Origin: Isoalcanivorax indicus
GTDB lineage: Bacteria > Pseudomonadota > Gammaproteobacteria > Pseudomonadales > Alcanivoracaceae
DNA: 64,000 nucleotides
Reading direction: 5' to 3'
Assembly (NCBI RefSeq): GCF_003259185.1
Contig: NZ_QGMP01000001.1
Span: 930,001-994,000, forward strand
Of this stretch, positions 8,291 through 16,957 are shown in pieces (the first letter of the stretch is position 1; the number at the start of each line of letters is the position of its first letter). The translations under genes and the position numbers were made by a program. The notes beneath the pieces were generated by a model. That model was not told the origin of the DNA, made no database searches, and saw only the letters and a list, made by a program, of their open reading frames with translations.

Positions 8291-8409
8291 GGCCCTCGGG
8301 GGGTGGGTAAGGGTTTTCTGGACCTTCGAGAGGCATGGATGCCGAACGAGAGCCTACATGGATGTACTTGCGGCGTGTCCAGAAAACCCTTACCCACCCC
8401 CCGAGGGCC
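8291..8409 (+). repeat. Intergenic hairpin element B, copy 1 (33-nt arms, 53-nt conserved centre)
   Basis: Arms 8291-8323 and 8377-8409 are perfectly complementary over 33 nt, beginning GGCCCTCGGGGGGTGGG and ending at the loop with GGAC/GTCC. The centre holds two mini-hairpins: GGC-ATGGAT-GCC (8332-8343) and TAC-ATGGAT-GTA (8355-8366), each with a GGA hexaloop when read on the plus strand. The flank before it (GCGTGAC) and after it (ATAACCACC) are shared with other copies. It lies 3' of the minus-strand amidase gene. There is no T-tract on either side, so it is not a standard terminator. Confidence 0.92.
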
Positions 8410-8486
8410 ATAACCACCTCACCAGACAGAATGAAAAAAAACGCCGACGCTCCCACGTCGACGTTCTTCATGTTGCGATGGTGTTA

Positions 8487-10193
8487 TTACTGGTCTTCTT
8501 CCTCAGCAACCAGCTCCGGGTAGTGCACCGGGGCCTGGCGCGGTTTCGCCGTTTCCTGGAAGGCGTAGGCGATACGGATCAGCGTGGCTTCGTCGAATTC
8601 GCGGGCCAGCATTTCCATGCCCACCGGCAGTGCCGGATCAACACCATGGTCCGCACCGGCCATGCCAGCTGGCAGGGTGAGTGTCGGAAAGCCCGAGAAG
8701 GGTGAAAGACGGTTGGCGCTGCCCGCACTCGGGTTGCCGCCCAGGCTGCCCGCCAGGTTCTGCAAGGTTGGATAGAGCAGCACATCGTAGGGTTCGCCCG
8801 CAGGACGACCGGCATTGTCGATGTTGTCCAGCGTCTGCATCAGACGTGGGCGTACATAGGCCGGGCGCTCGACCGTGTTGCGAAGGTAGGTCGCGTTCTC
8901 TGACAGATCCTCGCCGATGTTGTTGCGGTTGCGAATCGTGTTGGTGTTGTTGCTCAGGTAGCCGCCGCTGTCCTGGAATGCCTGGTAAGTGCGCAGGTGG
9001 CCATCCATATCGCTGGTCCAGGATTGCAGATACTCCTGCAGATCGCGGGCGAACTCCAGGCCGGACAGGCTGGCATAGCGACTGAGGATGGTGCTCTGAT
9101 CCGGAATCACCACGTCTTCCACGACCGCGCCTGCTTCACGCATCTTGTCGAGCGCCTCGTTCAGGACGGCCTGCATGATGCCGTTGTCGCCATTGCCGTT
9201 GCCGAACAGACTGCGCACCACGCCGATGCGTGCGCCCTTCAGGCCGTCCTTGTCAAGGAAAGCGGTGTAGGTGGCGGGGATGCCGGTCACGGCCTGATAT
9301 TCGCCGCCGGTGCTGATCAGTGGCGCGTCGATATCAAAGCGGCTGCGCTGGTTGGAGTAGGCGCCCGGATCAAAGCCGACCATGGCGTCCATGGCCAGCG
9401 CGCAGTCTTCCACGGTACGGCACATGGGACCGGCGGTATCCTGGAAGGTAGCCAGTGGCATGACACCGTCCAGGCTCAGCAGGCGCAGGCTGGGGCGGAT
9501 GCCGACCAGGCCGCCGAGGGACGAGGGGACGCGGATCGAGCCGCCGGTGTCGGTGCCCAGACCGAACACCGCCAGGCTGGCGCCGATGGCGGCACCCGTG
9601 CCAGAGGACGAGCCCCCGGCGCCTTTGCTGTGATCGTAGGCGTTTTTCACCAGACCGCGTACTGAGCTGCGACCGACGAAGCCGAAAGCCAGCTCATCCT
9701 GGTTGGCCTTGCCGATGACGATGGCGCCCGCATTGCGCAGGCCGTTGATGATGTAGGCATCGCTGGTGGGCTGGTTGAACTCGAAAGCGGTCGCGCCGCC
9801 GGTGGTGGGCATTTCTGCAGTGTTGATGTTGTCTTTCGGCAGTATCGGAATGCAGGACAGGGGCTTGTCGATACCGGTGACCGGGAAGTTGAGATCGAAT
9901 TCGATGGCCTGGTTGATGGCGTCGGGGTTGATGGCGACCACGGAGGTCAGTTCCGGGCCTTCGATGCTGAAGTCATAGGCTTCAATACGGTCGATATACC
10001 CCTGCACGATGTCTTCGCAGGTTTTCTCTCCGGACAGGATGGCGGCGTGAACGCTGGCCACTGTGGCTTCAGAAAACGAGAAGGGTTGAGGGGTGGGTTC
10101 GGAGGGTGAGGAACTGCTGGATGATGAGCCCCCACATCCGGTCAGCGCCGTGGCAAGCATGGCGGTGCTGACGATCAGCTTCATGTTGAACAT
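8487..10193 (-). CDS. Amidase-signature family hydrolase, predicted lipoprotein
   Basis: The 568-residue protein starts with a lipoprotein signal (MKLIVSTAMLATALTGC) followed by a glycine/serine run (CGGSSSSSSSPSEPTP), a spacer usual in exported lipoproteins. The body is an amidase-signature enzyme: catalytic Lys in CIPILPKDNINT, and the Gly/Ser-rich core GGSSSGTGAAIGAS plus GLGTDTGGSIRVPSSLGGLV holding the cis-Ser and Ser nucleophile. A secreted amidase of this type could act on amides, nitrile-derived amides or peptides; the substrate is unknown. The start at 10193 has AGGA 8-9 nt upstream; an ATG three codons later is the alternative. An upstream in-frame extension to 10352 would bury the signal peptide and is rejected. 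It is a single-gene unit. Confidence 0.88.
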   Translation of the reverse strand: MFNMKLIVSTAMLATALTGCGGSSSSSSSPSEPTPQPFSFSEATVASVHAAILSGEKTCEDIVQGYIDRIEAYDFSIEGPELTSVVAINPDAINQAIEFDLNFPVTGIDKPLSCIPILPKDNINTAEMPTTGGATAFEFNQPTSDAYIINGLRNAGAIVIGKANQDELAFGFVGRSSVRGLVKNAYDHSKGAGGSSSGTGAAIGASLAVFGLGTDTGGSIRVPSSLGGLVGIRPSLRLLSLDGVMPLATFQDTAGPMCRTVEDCALAMDAMVGFDPGAYSNQRSRFDIDAPLISTGGEYQAVTGIPATYTAFLDKDGLKGARIGVVRSLFGNGNGDNGIMQAVLNEALDKMREAGAVVEDVVIPDQSTILSRYASLSGLEFARDLQEYLQSWTSDMDGHLRTYQAFQDSGGYLSNNTNTIRNRNNIGEDLSENATYLRNTVERPAYVRPRLMQTLDNIDNAGRPAGEPYDVLLYPTLQNLAGSLGGNPSAGSANRLSPFSGFPTLTLPAGMAGADHGVDPALPVGMEMLAREFDEATLIRIAYAFQETAKPRQAPVHYPELVAEEEDQ

Positions 10194-10573
10194 AACTGCG
10201 GTCCTGATACGACGTCGTGCGGCGGTCAGCGCAAAAGTGCCGAGCACGACAGAGGTGGTTGCCTCCCTACGTTCGATGGATTGACCAGGGGCCTTCCCGG
10301 TCACGGGCAGGTGAAAGCAGGGGACGTGCCAGAGCTGGCATGTCGCCATCATGCGAAGGTATGTGTATGTTTTATAAGAATGTATACCTAGTGTTTATAG
10401 GGGATTGTCGGGAGTATCTGATGGGGAATGGCAGGATGATGGTGCAGGATCACAGTGCACGGAGTGCCAGAATGGTGCACTAAGTTATTGTTTTAAATGA
10501 TATTTATTGATGGGTGTCCAATTAATAATGGACGTCCATGTTATGACTGGCTGGTCATTTTTGCTGTGCATCA
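10194..10573. other. AT-rich intergenic region upstream of the amidase gene
   Basis: About 380 bp without a supported gene. The part from 10361 to 10405 is clearly AT-rich against the surrounding GC-rich DNA and contains TTTATAAG and TGTATAC, so the amidase promoter probably lies here on the minus strand, but no hexamer pair with proper spacing stands out. A perfect 12-bp palindrome, ATGGACGTCCAT, lies at 10529-10540 in a second AT-rich patch and may be a regulator site. The low GC could mark older insertion or transfer (inference). Confidence 0.4.
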
Positions 10574-10600
10574 TCCCGAAAGCCCGGCGTATGCCGGGCT
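10574..10600 (-). terminator. Hairpin terminator after the aldehyde dehydrogenase gene
   Basis: AGCCCGGC-gtat-GCCGGGCT (10581-10600) is a perfect 8-bp stem. Read on the minus strand it is followed by TTTCGGG, a short T-run. It begins 14 nt past the stop codon of the gene ending at 10614, so it fits a weak intrinsic terminator. Confidence 0.65.
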
Positions 10601-10613
10601 GTACCAGGACGAT

Positions 10614-12203
10614 TTACTGGTCGGTTTTCCAGCCGGTGAACATCTTCTTCAGCAGGAAGGGAGTGAGCTTGAGGCTGCTGCCGAGCCACTCGCCGGCAGA
10701 GCGGGGGAACACGAAGCGCAGCGCGTTGAGCAGCCCCTGCCAGGTGGTCTCGTCAAACGGATACCACCAGAGATTGCGCTTGGCGGGGAGCAGATCCCAG
10801 TTGATGACTTTCGGTTGCGTCATTTCCAGCAGGCCTTCGGGGCCGTGGGTGCGGCCGATACCGGATTGCTTCCAGCCGCCCCAGGGCGTTTCCGACAGCC
10901 CGTGGGTATAGAGGTGGTCGTTGATGGTGGTGACGCCGGATTCCAGCCGTGAGGCAATGGCCCGACCGCGCCGGTTGTTGCGGGTCCAGACGGAAGAGGT
11001 GAGGGCCAGGTAGGAATCGTTGGCGCGGCGGATGGCTTCTTCCTCGTCGGCCACGCGAACGACCGCCAGCACCGGGCCGAAGGTTTCGTCACGCAGGGTG
11101 ATCATGTCGTCGGTGACATCGGTCAGCAATGTGGCCGGGTGGAACAGGCCCCCCTCGGTGCCGCTGGACTGGGCGGCGATTTTCGCGCCCTTGCCCAGGG
11201 CGTCCTCCACATGGTGCTGCACCGTGCGCAACTGGCCGGCGGTGGTGAGGCAGCCGATGTCCACGTCAAAGCGCTGGTGGCCGGGTCCATGCCGGAGGGC
11301 GCGGGTCTTGCTGGCCAGCAGGCGGACGAAGTCGTCGTACACGCTGGCGACGACATAAATGCGTTCGACCCCGCCACAGGATTGCCCGGCATTCTGGTAA
11401 CCCGCCCAGGCGGCGCCGTTGGTGGCACGTTCCAGGTCGGCATCCTCCAGCACGATCATCGGATCATTGCCGCCCAGCTCCAGGGAGACGGGGGTCAGGG
11501 TTTCCGCCGCCTGGGCCATCAGCACCTTGCCGGCATTTACCGAGCCGGTGAAGAACAGCTTGTTGATGCCATGCTCGAAAAAGCCGGTGGCCACCTTGCT
11601 GCCCGAGCCGACGATATGCTGGAACAGCCCGGGCGGCAGATCGCCAGCGGCGACGATATCCTCGATCACCTTGCCCACGGCGGGGGTGGCAGCAGCCACT
11701 TTCAGCAATACGGCGTTGCCCGCCATCAGGGCCATGACGATTTCCCCGAACGGGATCGACAGGGGGTAGTTCCACGGGCTGATGATGCCCACCACGCCCA
11801 GCGGCACATGCTCCATGCGGCTGCGCTTGTTGAAGAACAGGATGCTGCCGCTGGGGCGGCTGCGCGGCTTGAGTACCTTGCCAGCATTGCCAGCGTACCA
11901 CTTGCACGCCAGGGCGCAGGGCAGCACTTCGGTAGCCAGTGCATCGACACGGGTCTTGCCGTTGCTCTGGCTGACCACGCCGGCAATGTGCTCGGCGTTA
12001 TCCACGATATAGCGGCGCATCAGGGTGATGTGACGGGCGCGTTCGGCGAATGACCGGGCGGCCCACTGCGCCTGGGCCTGGCGGGCGCGGACCATGAGGT
12101 CCGGCAGGGTGGAGAGATCGGTTTCCGAGAGCTGGAAAAAGGCGTCGCCGGTGGCCGGATTGACATCCTCCACCTGCGGCAAGCCGGGCGCGGCGATGTT
12201 CAT
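10614..12203 (-). CDS. NAD(P)-dependent aldehyde dehydrogenase
   Basis: This 529-residue enzyme belongs to the aldehyde dehydrogenase superfamily. Key sites are GNAVLLK (162-168; Lys for the cofactor), FTGS (218-221), general base Glu242 in LELGGNDP, and nucleophile Cys276 in NAGQSCGGVERIYV. It oxidises an aldehyde to the acid. The C-terminus extends ~40 residues beyond the usual end and contains amphipathic hydrophobic segments (WYPFDETTWQGLLNALRFVF, SSLKLTPFLLKKMF), as in fatty-aldehyde dehydrogenases that associate with membranes, so a long-chain aldehyde is a reasonable substrate (inference). It stands alone between a terminator and the small gene at 12293. No dedicated regulator is adjacent. 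Confidence 0.9.
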   Translation of the reverse strand: MNIAAPGLPQVEDVNPATGDAFFQLSETDLSTLPDLMVRARQAQAQWAARSFAERARHITLMRRYIVDNAEHIAGVVSQSNGKTRVDALATEVLPCALACKWYAGNAGKVLKPRSRPSGSILFFNKRSRMEHVPLGVVGIISPWNYPLSIPFGEIVMALMAGNAVLLKVAAATPAVGKVIEDIVAAGDLPPGLFQHIVGSGSKVATGFFEHGINKLFFTGSVNAGKVLMAQAAETLTPVSLELGGNDPMIVLEDADLERATNGAAWAGYQNAGQSCGGVERIYVVASVYDDFVRLLASKTRALRHGPGHQRFDVDIGCLTTAGQLRTVQHHVEDALGKGAKIAAQSSGTEGGLFHPATLLTDVTDDMITLRDETFGPVLAVVRVADEEEAIRRANDSYLALTSSVWTRNNRRGRAIASRLESGVTTINDHLYTHGLSETPWGGWKQSGIGRTHGPEGLLEMTQPKVINWDLLPAKRNLWWYPFDETTWQGLLNALRFVFPRSAGEWLGSSLKLTPFLLKKMFTGWKTDQ

Positions 12204-12292
12204 GCGCGGTTCCTCGTTATTGTGTCGGGCGTGTTGTCTGGCACGGTTTCAGTGCATGGGTGTGAACAGGAGTGATGTGAACACAAGTAGGT

Positions 12293-12643
12293 CTATTCGT
12301 CGACCCACTGCCAGCGCAGCGGCTCACCGAAATCGTCGTACAGCAGCTTGCGGCGTGGCTGGCGGCGCTGCAGTCGCACCCGGTTCTTGCGGCGTTGCTG
12401 CTGCTTGCGCGCATCGATGGTGGCCATGACCCGCGTCAGCGGTGTGCGGTCGACCTCCGGCTTGCGCGGGCTGCCCGGTGTGAAACCGGCACGGCGTGCC
12501 GGGCGCTGCCAGTCACCGCCGGTGGGCGCGCCGGAAACCCCCGGCGGCACCGTCTCGATGCGCCCCCCCTTGGCCAGGTAGGCGTCGATCTTGCGCTGCA
12601 GGGCTTCACGTTGCTGGGCTTTGAACGACAAATCCTTGCTCAT
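12293..12643 (-). CDS. Small basic protein with a SutA-like segment
   Basis: The 116-residue protein has an N-terminal helix, FKAQQREALQRKIDAYLAKG (7-26), followed by GRIETVPPGVSG. This resembles the conserved part of Pseudomonas SutA (a small RNA-polymerase-binding protein active in slow growth), which has a similar RDAL...FLSRGGKVQEI stretch; the match is from memory and short. The C-terminal half is strongly basic (ARKQQQRRKNRVRLQRRQPR, 78-97) and ends in DFGEPLRWQWVDE. The acidic N-terminal tail of SutA is missing. The start at 12643 was chosen over upstream in-frame starts because those lie inside dapE. It begins 25 nt after the dapE stop and is probably co-transcribed with it. Confidence 0.6.
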   Translation of the reverse strand: MSKDLSFKAQQREALQRKIDAYLAKGGRIETVPPGVSGAPTGGDWQRPARRAGFTPGSPRKPEVDRTPLTRVMATIDARKQQQRRKNRVRLQRRQPRRKLLYDDFGEPLRWQWVDE

Positions 12644-12668
12644 GACAGAAAGTCTAGGGGAGCAGGCG

Positions 12669-14869
<2,201 letters not shown>

Positions 14870-14969
14870 GATAATCCTTTGTCGGTCTGTCGATAGCAGA
14901 GGCCGTTATTATGCCCGAGCGTGGGCGGGATTTCAGTGTTTGGCGGAGTGGGTCACCCTCCAGCAGAGA

Positions 14970-15158
14970 GGCGTTGAGGCGGGGTACGCCCTTCCGGGAC
15001 CGCTCAAGCCATCCCTGGGCGCTCTTTCTTTGGCCCTCCGGGTCCGGCCCGCCATCACAGATGGCGTGCGTTCGGCGGCGCGCAAAGCATGCTTTGCAAA
15101 ACGCTTGCCTCACCCATGGCCAAAGATGTCCCTACAGGGCGTACCCCGCCTCAACGCC
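14970..15158. repeat. Intergenic hairpin element A, copy 2 (expanded loop)
   Basis: Arms 14970-14992 and 15136-15158 are perfectly complementary over 23 nt and differ from copy 1 by a compensated base pair. The loop matches copy 1 up to CTTTGGCC (15028-15035) and again from TGGCCAAAG (15117-15125); between these lies about 80 nt not found in copy 1. That insert carries two more hairpins: GCCATC-aca-GATGGC (15051-15065) and the perfect 16-nt palindrome GCAAAGCATGCTTTGC (15082-15097). So one hairpin appears to have been inserted into, or lost from, the apical loop of another. Confidence 0.9.
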
Positions 15159-15250
15159 GCAGCGAGATTTGAAGTCTGGTGGTTATAGAACGGTCTGGAG
15201 GAACAAAACCAACGGCCTCCTGCCAGCTTGAAGATCGGGCTGCGCGTGAC

Positions 15251-15369
15251 GGCCCTCGGGGGGCGGGTAAAGGGTTTCTGGACCTTCGAGAGGCATGGAT
15301 GCCGAACGAGAGCCCCCATGGACGGGTTCACGGCGTGTCCAGAAACCCTTTACCCGCCCCCCGAGGGCC
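15251..15369 (+). repeat. Intergenic hairpin element B, copy 2
   Basis: Arms 15251-15283 and 15337-15369 pair perfectly over 33 nt. They differ from copy 1 at several positions (GCGGGTAAAGGG for GTGGGTAAGGGT), each matched by the opposite change in the other arm. The centre has GGC-ATGGAT-GCC (15292-15303) and CCC-ATGGAC-GGG (15315-15326); the second closing stem is CCC/GGG instead of TAC/GTA, again a paired change. Between elements A2 and B2 (15159-15250) the string CTGGAGGAACAAAACC is shared with the A1-B1 gap. Confidence 0.92.
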
Positions 15370-15399
15370 ATGCCTCCCAATCAGCAAAAAAGCACAGAG

Positions 15400-15747
15400 T
15401 TACTTCAGCGCCTCAGCCCAGTCGTCAGGAGAAAAACCGACCAGCAACCCGCCGGGATACTCCACCACGGGCCGCTTGATAAGCGAGGGATTCTCGACGG
15501 CAGCGTCCACGGCAGAGGCCGCATCCATGTCAGCGCGCACGTCCTCGGGCAGCTTGCGCCAGGTGGTGCCACGCCGGTTGATGATGACTTCCCAGCCTTC
15601 GCGCTTGATCCACGCCGCGACCTTTGATTTCGGCGCGCCCGCTTTCTTGTAATCGTGGAAGGTGTAGTCGATACCGGCTTCGTCCAGCCAGGTAAACGCC
15701 TTCTTCATGGTGTCACACGCTTTGATGCCGTAGATCGTGACCGTCAT
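15400..15747 (-). CDS. yffB: ArsC/Spx-family reductase-like protein YffB
   Basis: This 115-residue protein has the thioredoxin-like fold of the ArsC/Spx family: N-terminal MTVTIYGIKACDTMKKA with a single Cys at the ArsC position, the DYKKAGAPKSKVAAWIKREG helix, INRRGTTWRKL, and the late NPSLIKRPVVE motif. YffB proteins bind glutathione, but no arsenate reductase activity is expected since the second Cys is absent. The start at 15747 matches the family start. It follows dapC by 14 nt, and this dapC-yffB-dapD order occurs in pseudomonads. Its link to diaminopimelate synthesis is unknown. Confidence 0.9.
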   Translation of the reverse strand: MTVTIYGIKACDTMKKAFTWLDEAGIDYTFHDYKKAGAPKSKVAAWIKREGWEVIINRRGTTWRKLPEDVRADMDAASAVDAAVENPSLIKRPVVEYPGGLLVGFSPDDWAEALK

Positions 15748-15761
15748 CAGTTGCTGTTCCC

Positions 15762-16946
15762 TCAATAAGTATGTTCGATAAAGCGGCGGATGCGGCGTGC
15801 GCCTTCCTCGCATTCCTCCAGCGTGGCCACGAGTGCCATGCGCACGCGGCCGGCGCCGGGATTCAGGCCGCCCACGTCGCGGGACAGGTAGCGGCCCGGC
15901 AGCACCGTGACGTTTTCAGTGCGCTTGAGCTCGCGGGCAAAGTGTTCGTCATCACCAGCGGGGACTTCCGGCCACAGGTAAAAACCGGCTTCGGGAGCAC
16001 TGACGTTCATGAGCGGCTGGAGAATCTCCAGTACGGCGCGGAATTTTTCCCGGTACAGTCGCCGGTTTTCCCGCACATGCGCCTCGTCGTTCCAGGCAGC
16101 CATGCTGGCCAGTTGATGGTGCGGGGGCATGGCGCAGCCGTGGTAGGTACGGTAGCGCAGGAACTGCTTCAGCACGGCGGCGTCGCCTGCGGCGAAGCCC
16201 GAGCGCAGGCCGGGCAGGTTCGAGCGTTTTGACAGGGAGTGGAAGACGACGCAGCGGGCGTAGTCGTGGCGGCCCATGTCGGCGCAGGCTTGCAGCAGCC
16301 CCGGGGGAGGCGTCTGGTCGTAAATCTCTGAGTAGCATTCGTCCGAGGCGATGATGAAGTCGTGCTCGTCGGCCAGGCGAATCAGTGACTGGAGTTGTTC
16401 GAGGCTCATCACGGCGCCGGTGGGGTTGCCCGGTGAGCAGATATACAGCAGCTGGCAGCGCTGCCAGGTGTCGACGCTGACGGCGTCGTAATCCGGCTGC
16501 AGGCCGTGTTCGGGGGTGCAGGGCAGGTATTCCGGTTCGCCGCCGGCCAGCAGGGTGGCGCCTTCATAGATCTGGTAGAACGGGTTCGGCATCAGCACCT
16601 TCGGTCGGGTGCTGCGGTCCAGCACGGCCTGGGCGAAGGCGAACAGGGCTTCGCGGGTGCCGGTGACGGGCAGCACCTGTTCCACCGCCAGGCGATTCAG
16701 GTCGAAGCGCCGTTTCAGCCAGCCAGCGATGGTCTCGCGCAGGGCGGGCAGGCCGAGGGTGGTGGGGTAGCGGGCCAGTTCGGCGCTGTGGGCGCGCAGG
16801 GCGTCCTGCACCAGGGCCGGGGCCGGGTGCTGGGGTTCGCCGATGGACAGGGCGATCGGCGGTTTGCTGGCCGGGCTCAGGCCGTCGAACAGCTGTGCCA
16901 GTTTTTCAAAGGGGTAGGGATGCAACAGGTCCAGATCAGGATTCAT
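15762..16946 (-). CDS. dapC: Succinyldiaminopimelate transaminase
   Basis: The 394-residue protein is a fold-type I, class I/II aminotransferase that converts N-succinyl-2-amino-6-oxopimelate to N-succinyl-LL-diaminopimelate with glutamate. Visible motifs are IGEPQHPAP near the N-terminus, the PLP ring-stacking region, YICSPGNPTGAVM, IASDECYSEIYD, the Schiff-base Lys in HSLSKRSNLPGLRSG, and the substrate-carboxylate Arg in GRVRMALV. The start MNPDLDLLHPYPFEKLAQL at 16946 matches DapC proteins and lies 11 nt from the glnD stop, so glnD-dapC-yffB form one minus-strand run. Direct linkage to dapD and dapE supports DapC rather than another aminotransferase. Confidence 0.93.
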   Translation of the reverse strand: MNPDLDLLHPYPFEKLAQLFDGLSPASKPPIALSIGEPQHPAPALVQDALRAHSAELARYPTTLGLPALRETIAGWLKRRFDLNRLAVEQVLPVTGTREALFAFAQAVLDRSTRPKVLMPNPFYQIYEGATLLAGGEPEYLPCTPEHGLQPDYDAVSVDTWQRCQLLYICSPGNPTGAVMSLEQLQSLIRLADEHDFIIASDECYSEIYDQTPPPGLLQACADMGRHDYARCVVFHSLSKRSNLPGLRSGFAAGDAAVLKQFLRYRTYHGCAMPPHHQLASMAAWNDEAHVRENRRLYREKFRAVLEILQPLMNVSAPEAGFYLWPEVPAGDDEHFARELKRTENVTVLPGRYLSRDVGGLNPGAGRVRMALVATLEECEEGARRIRRFIEHTY

Positions 16947-16957
16947 GGGTCTCGTGC

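Noticed and set aside
8087-8409. Insertion sequence or MITE
   Set aside because: No transposase frame, and no target-site duplication is apparent. Arms in MITEs match a shared terminal sequence between copies, while these arms vary and stay paired only within a copy. A mobile origin is still possible, so this is held as an alternative only.
8291-8409. Simple intrinsic terminator
   Set aside because: The hairpin lacks a T-tract on both strands, and a 33-bp stem with a structured 53-nt loop is far larger than needed.
8286-8705. Open frames that run through the B elements (with peptides like MDAEREPTW)
   Set aside because: They arise because the conserved centre happens to lack stops. No ribosome binding site is present, and the conservation follows base pairing, not codons.
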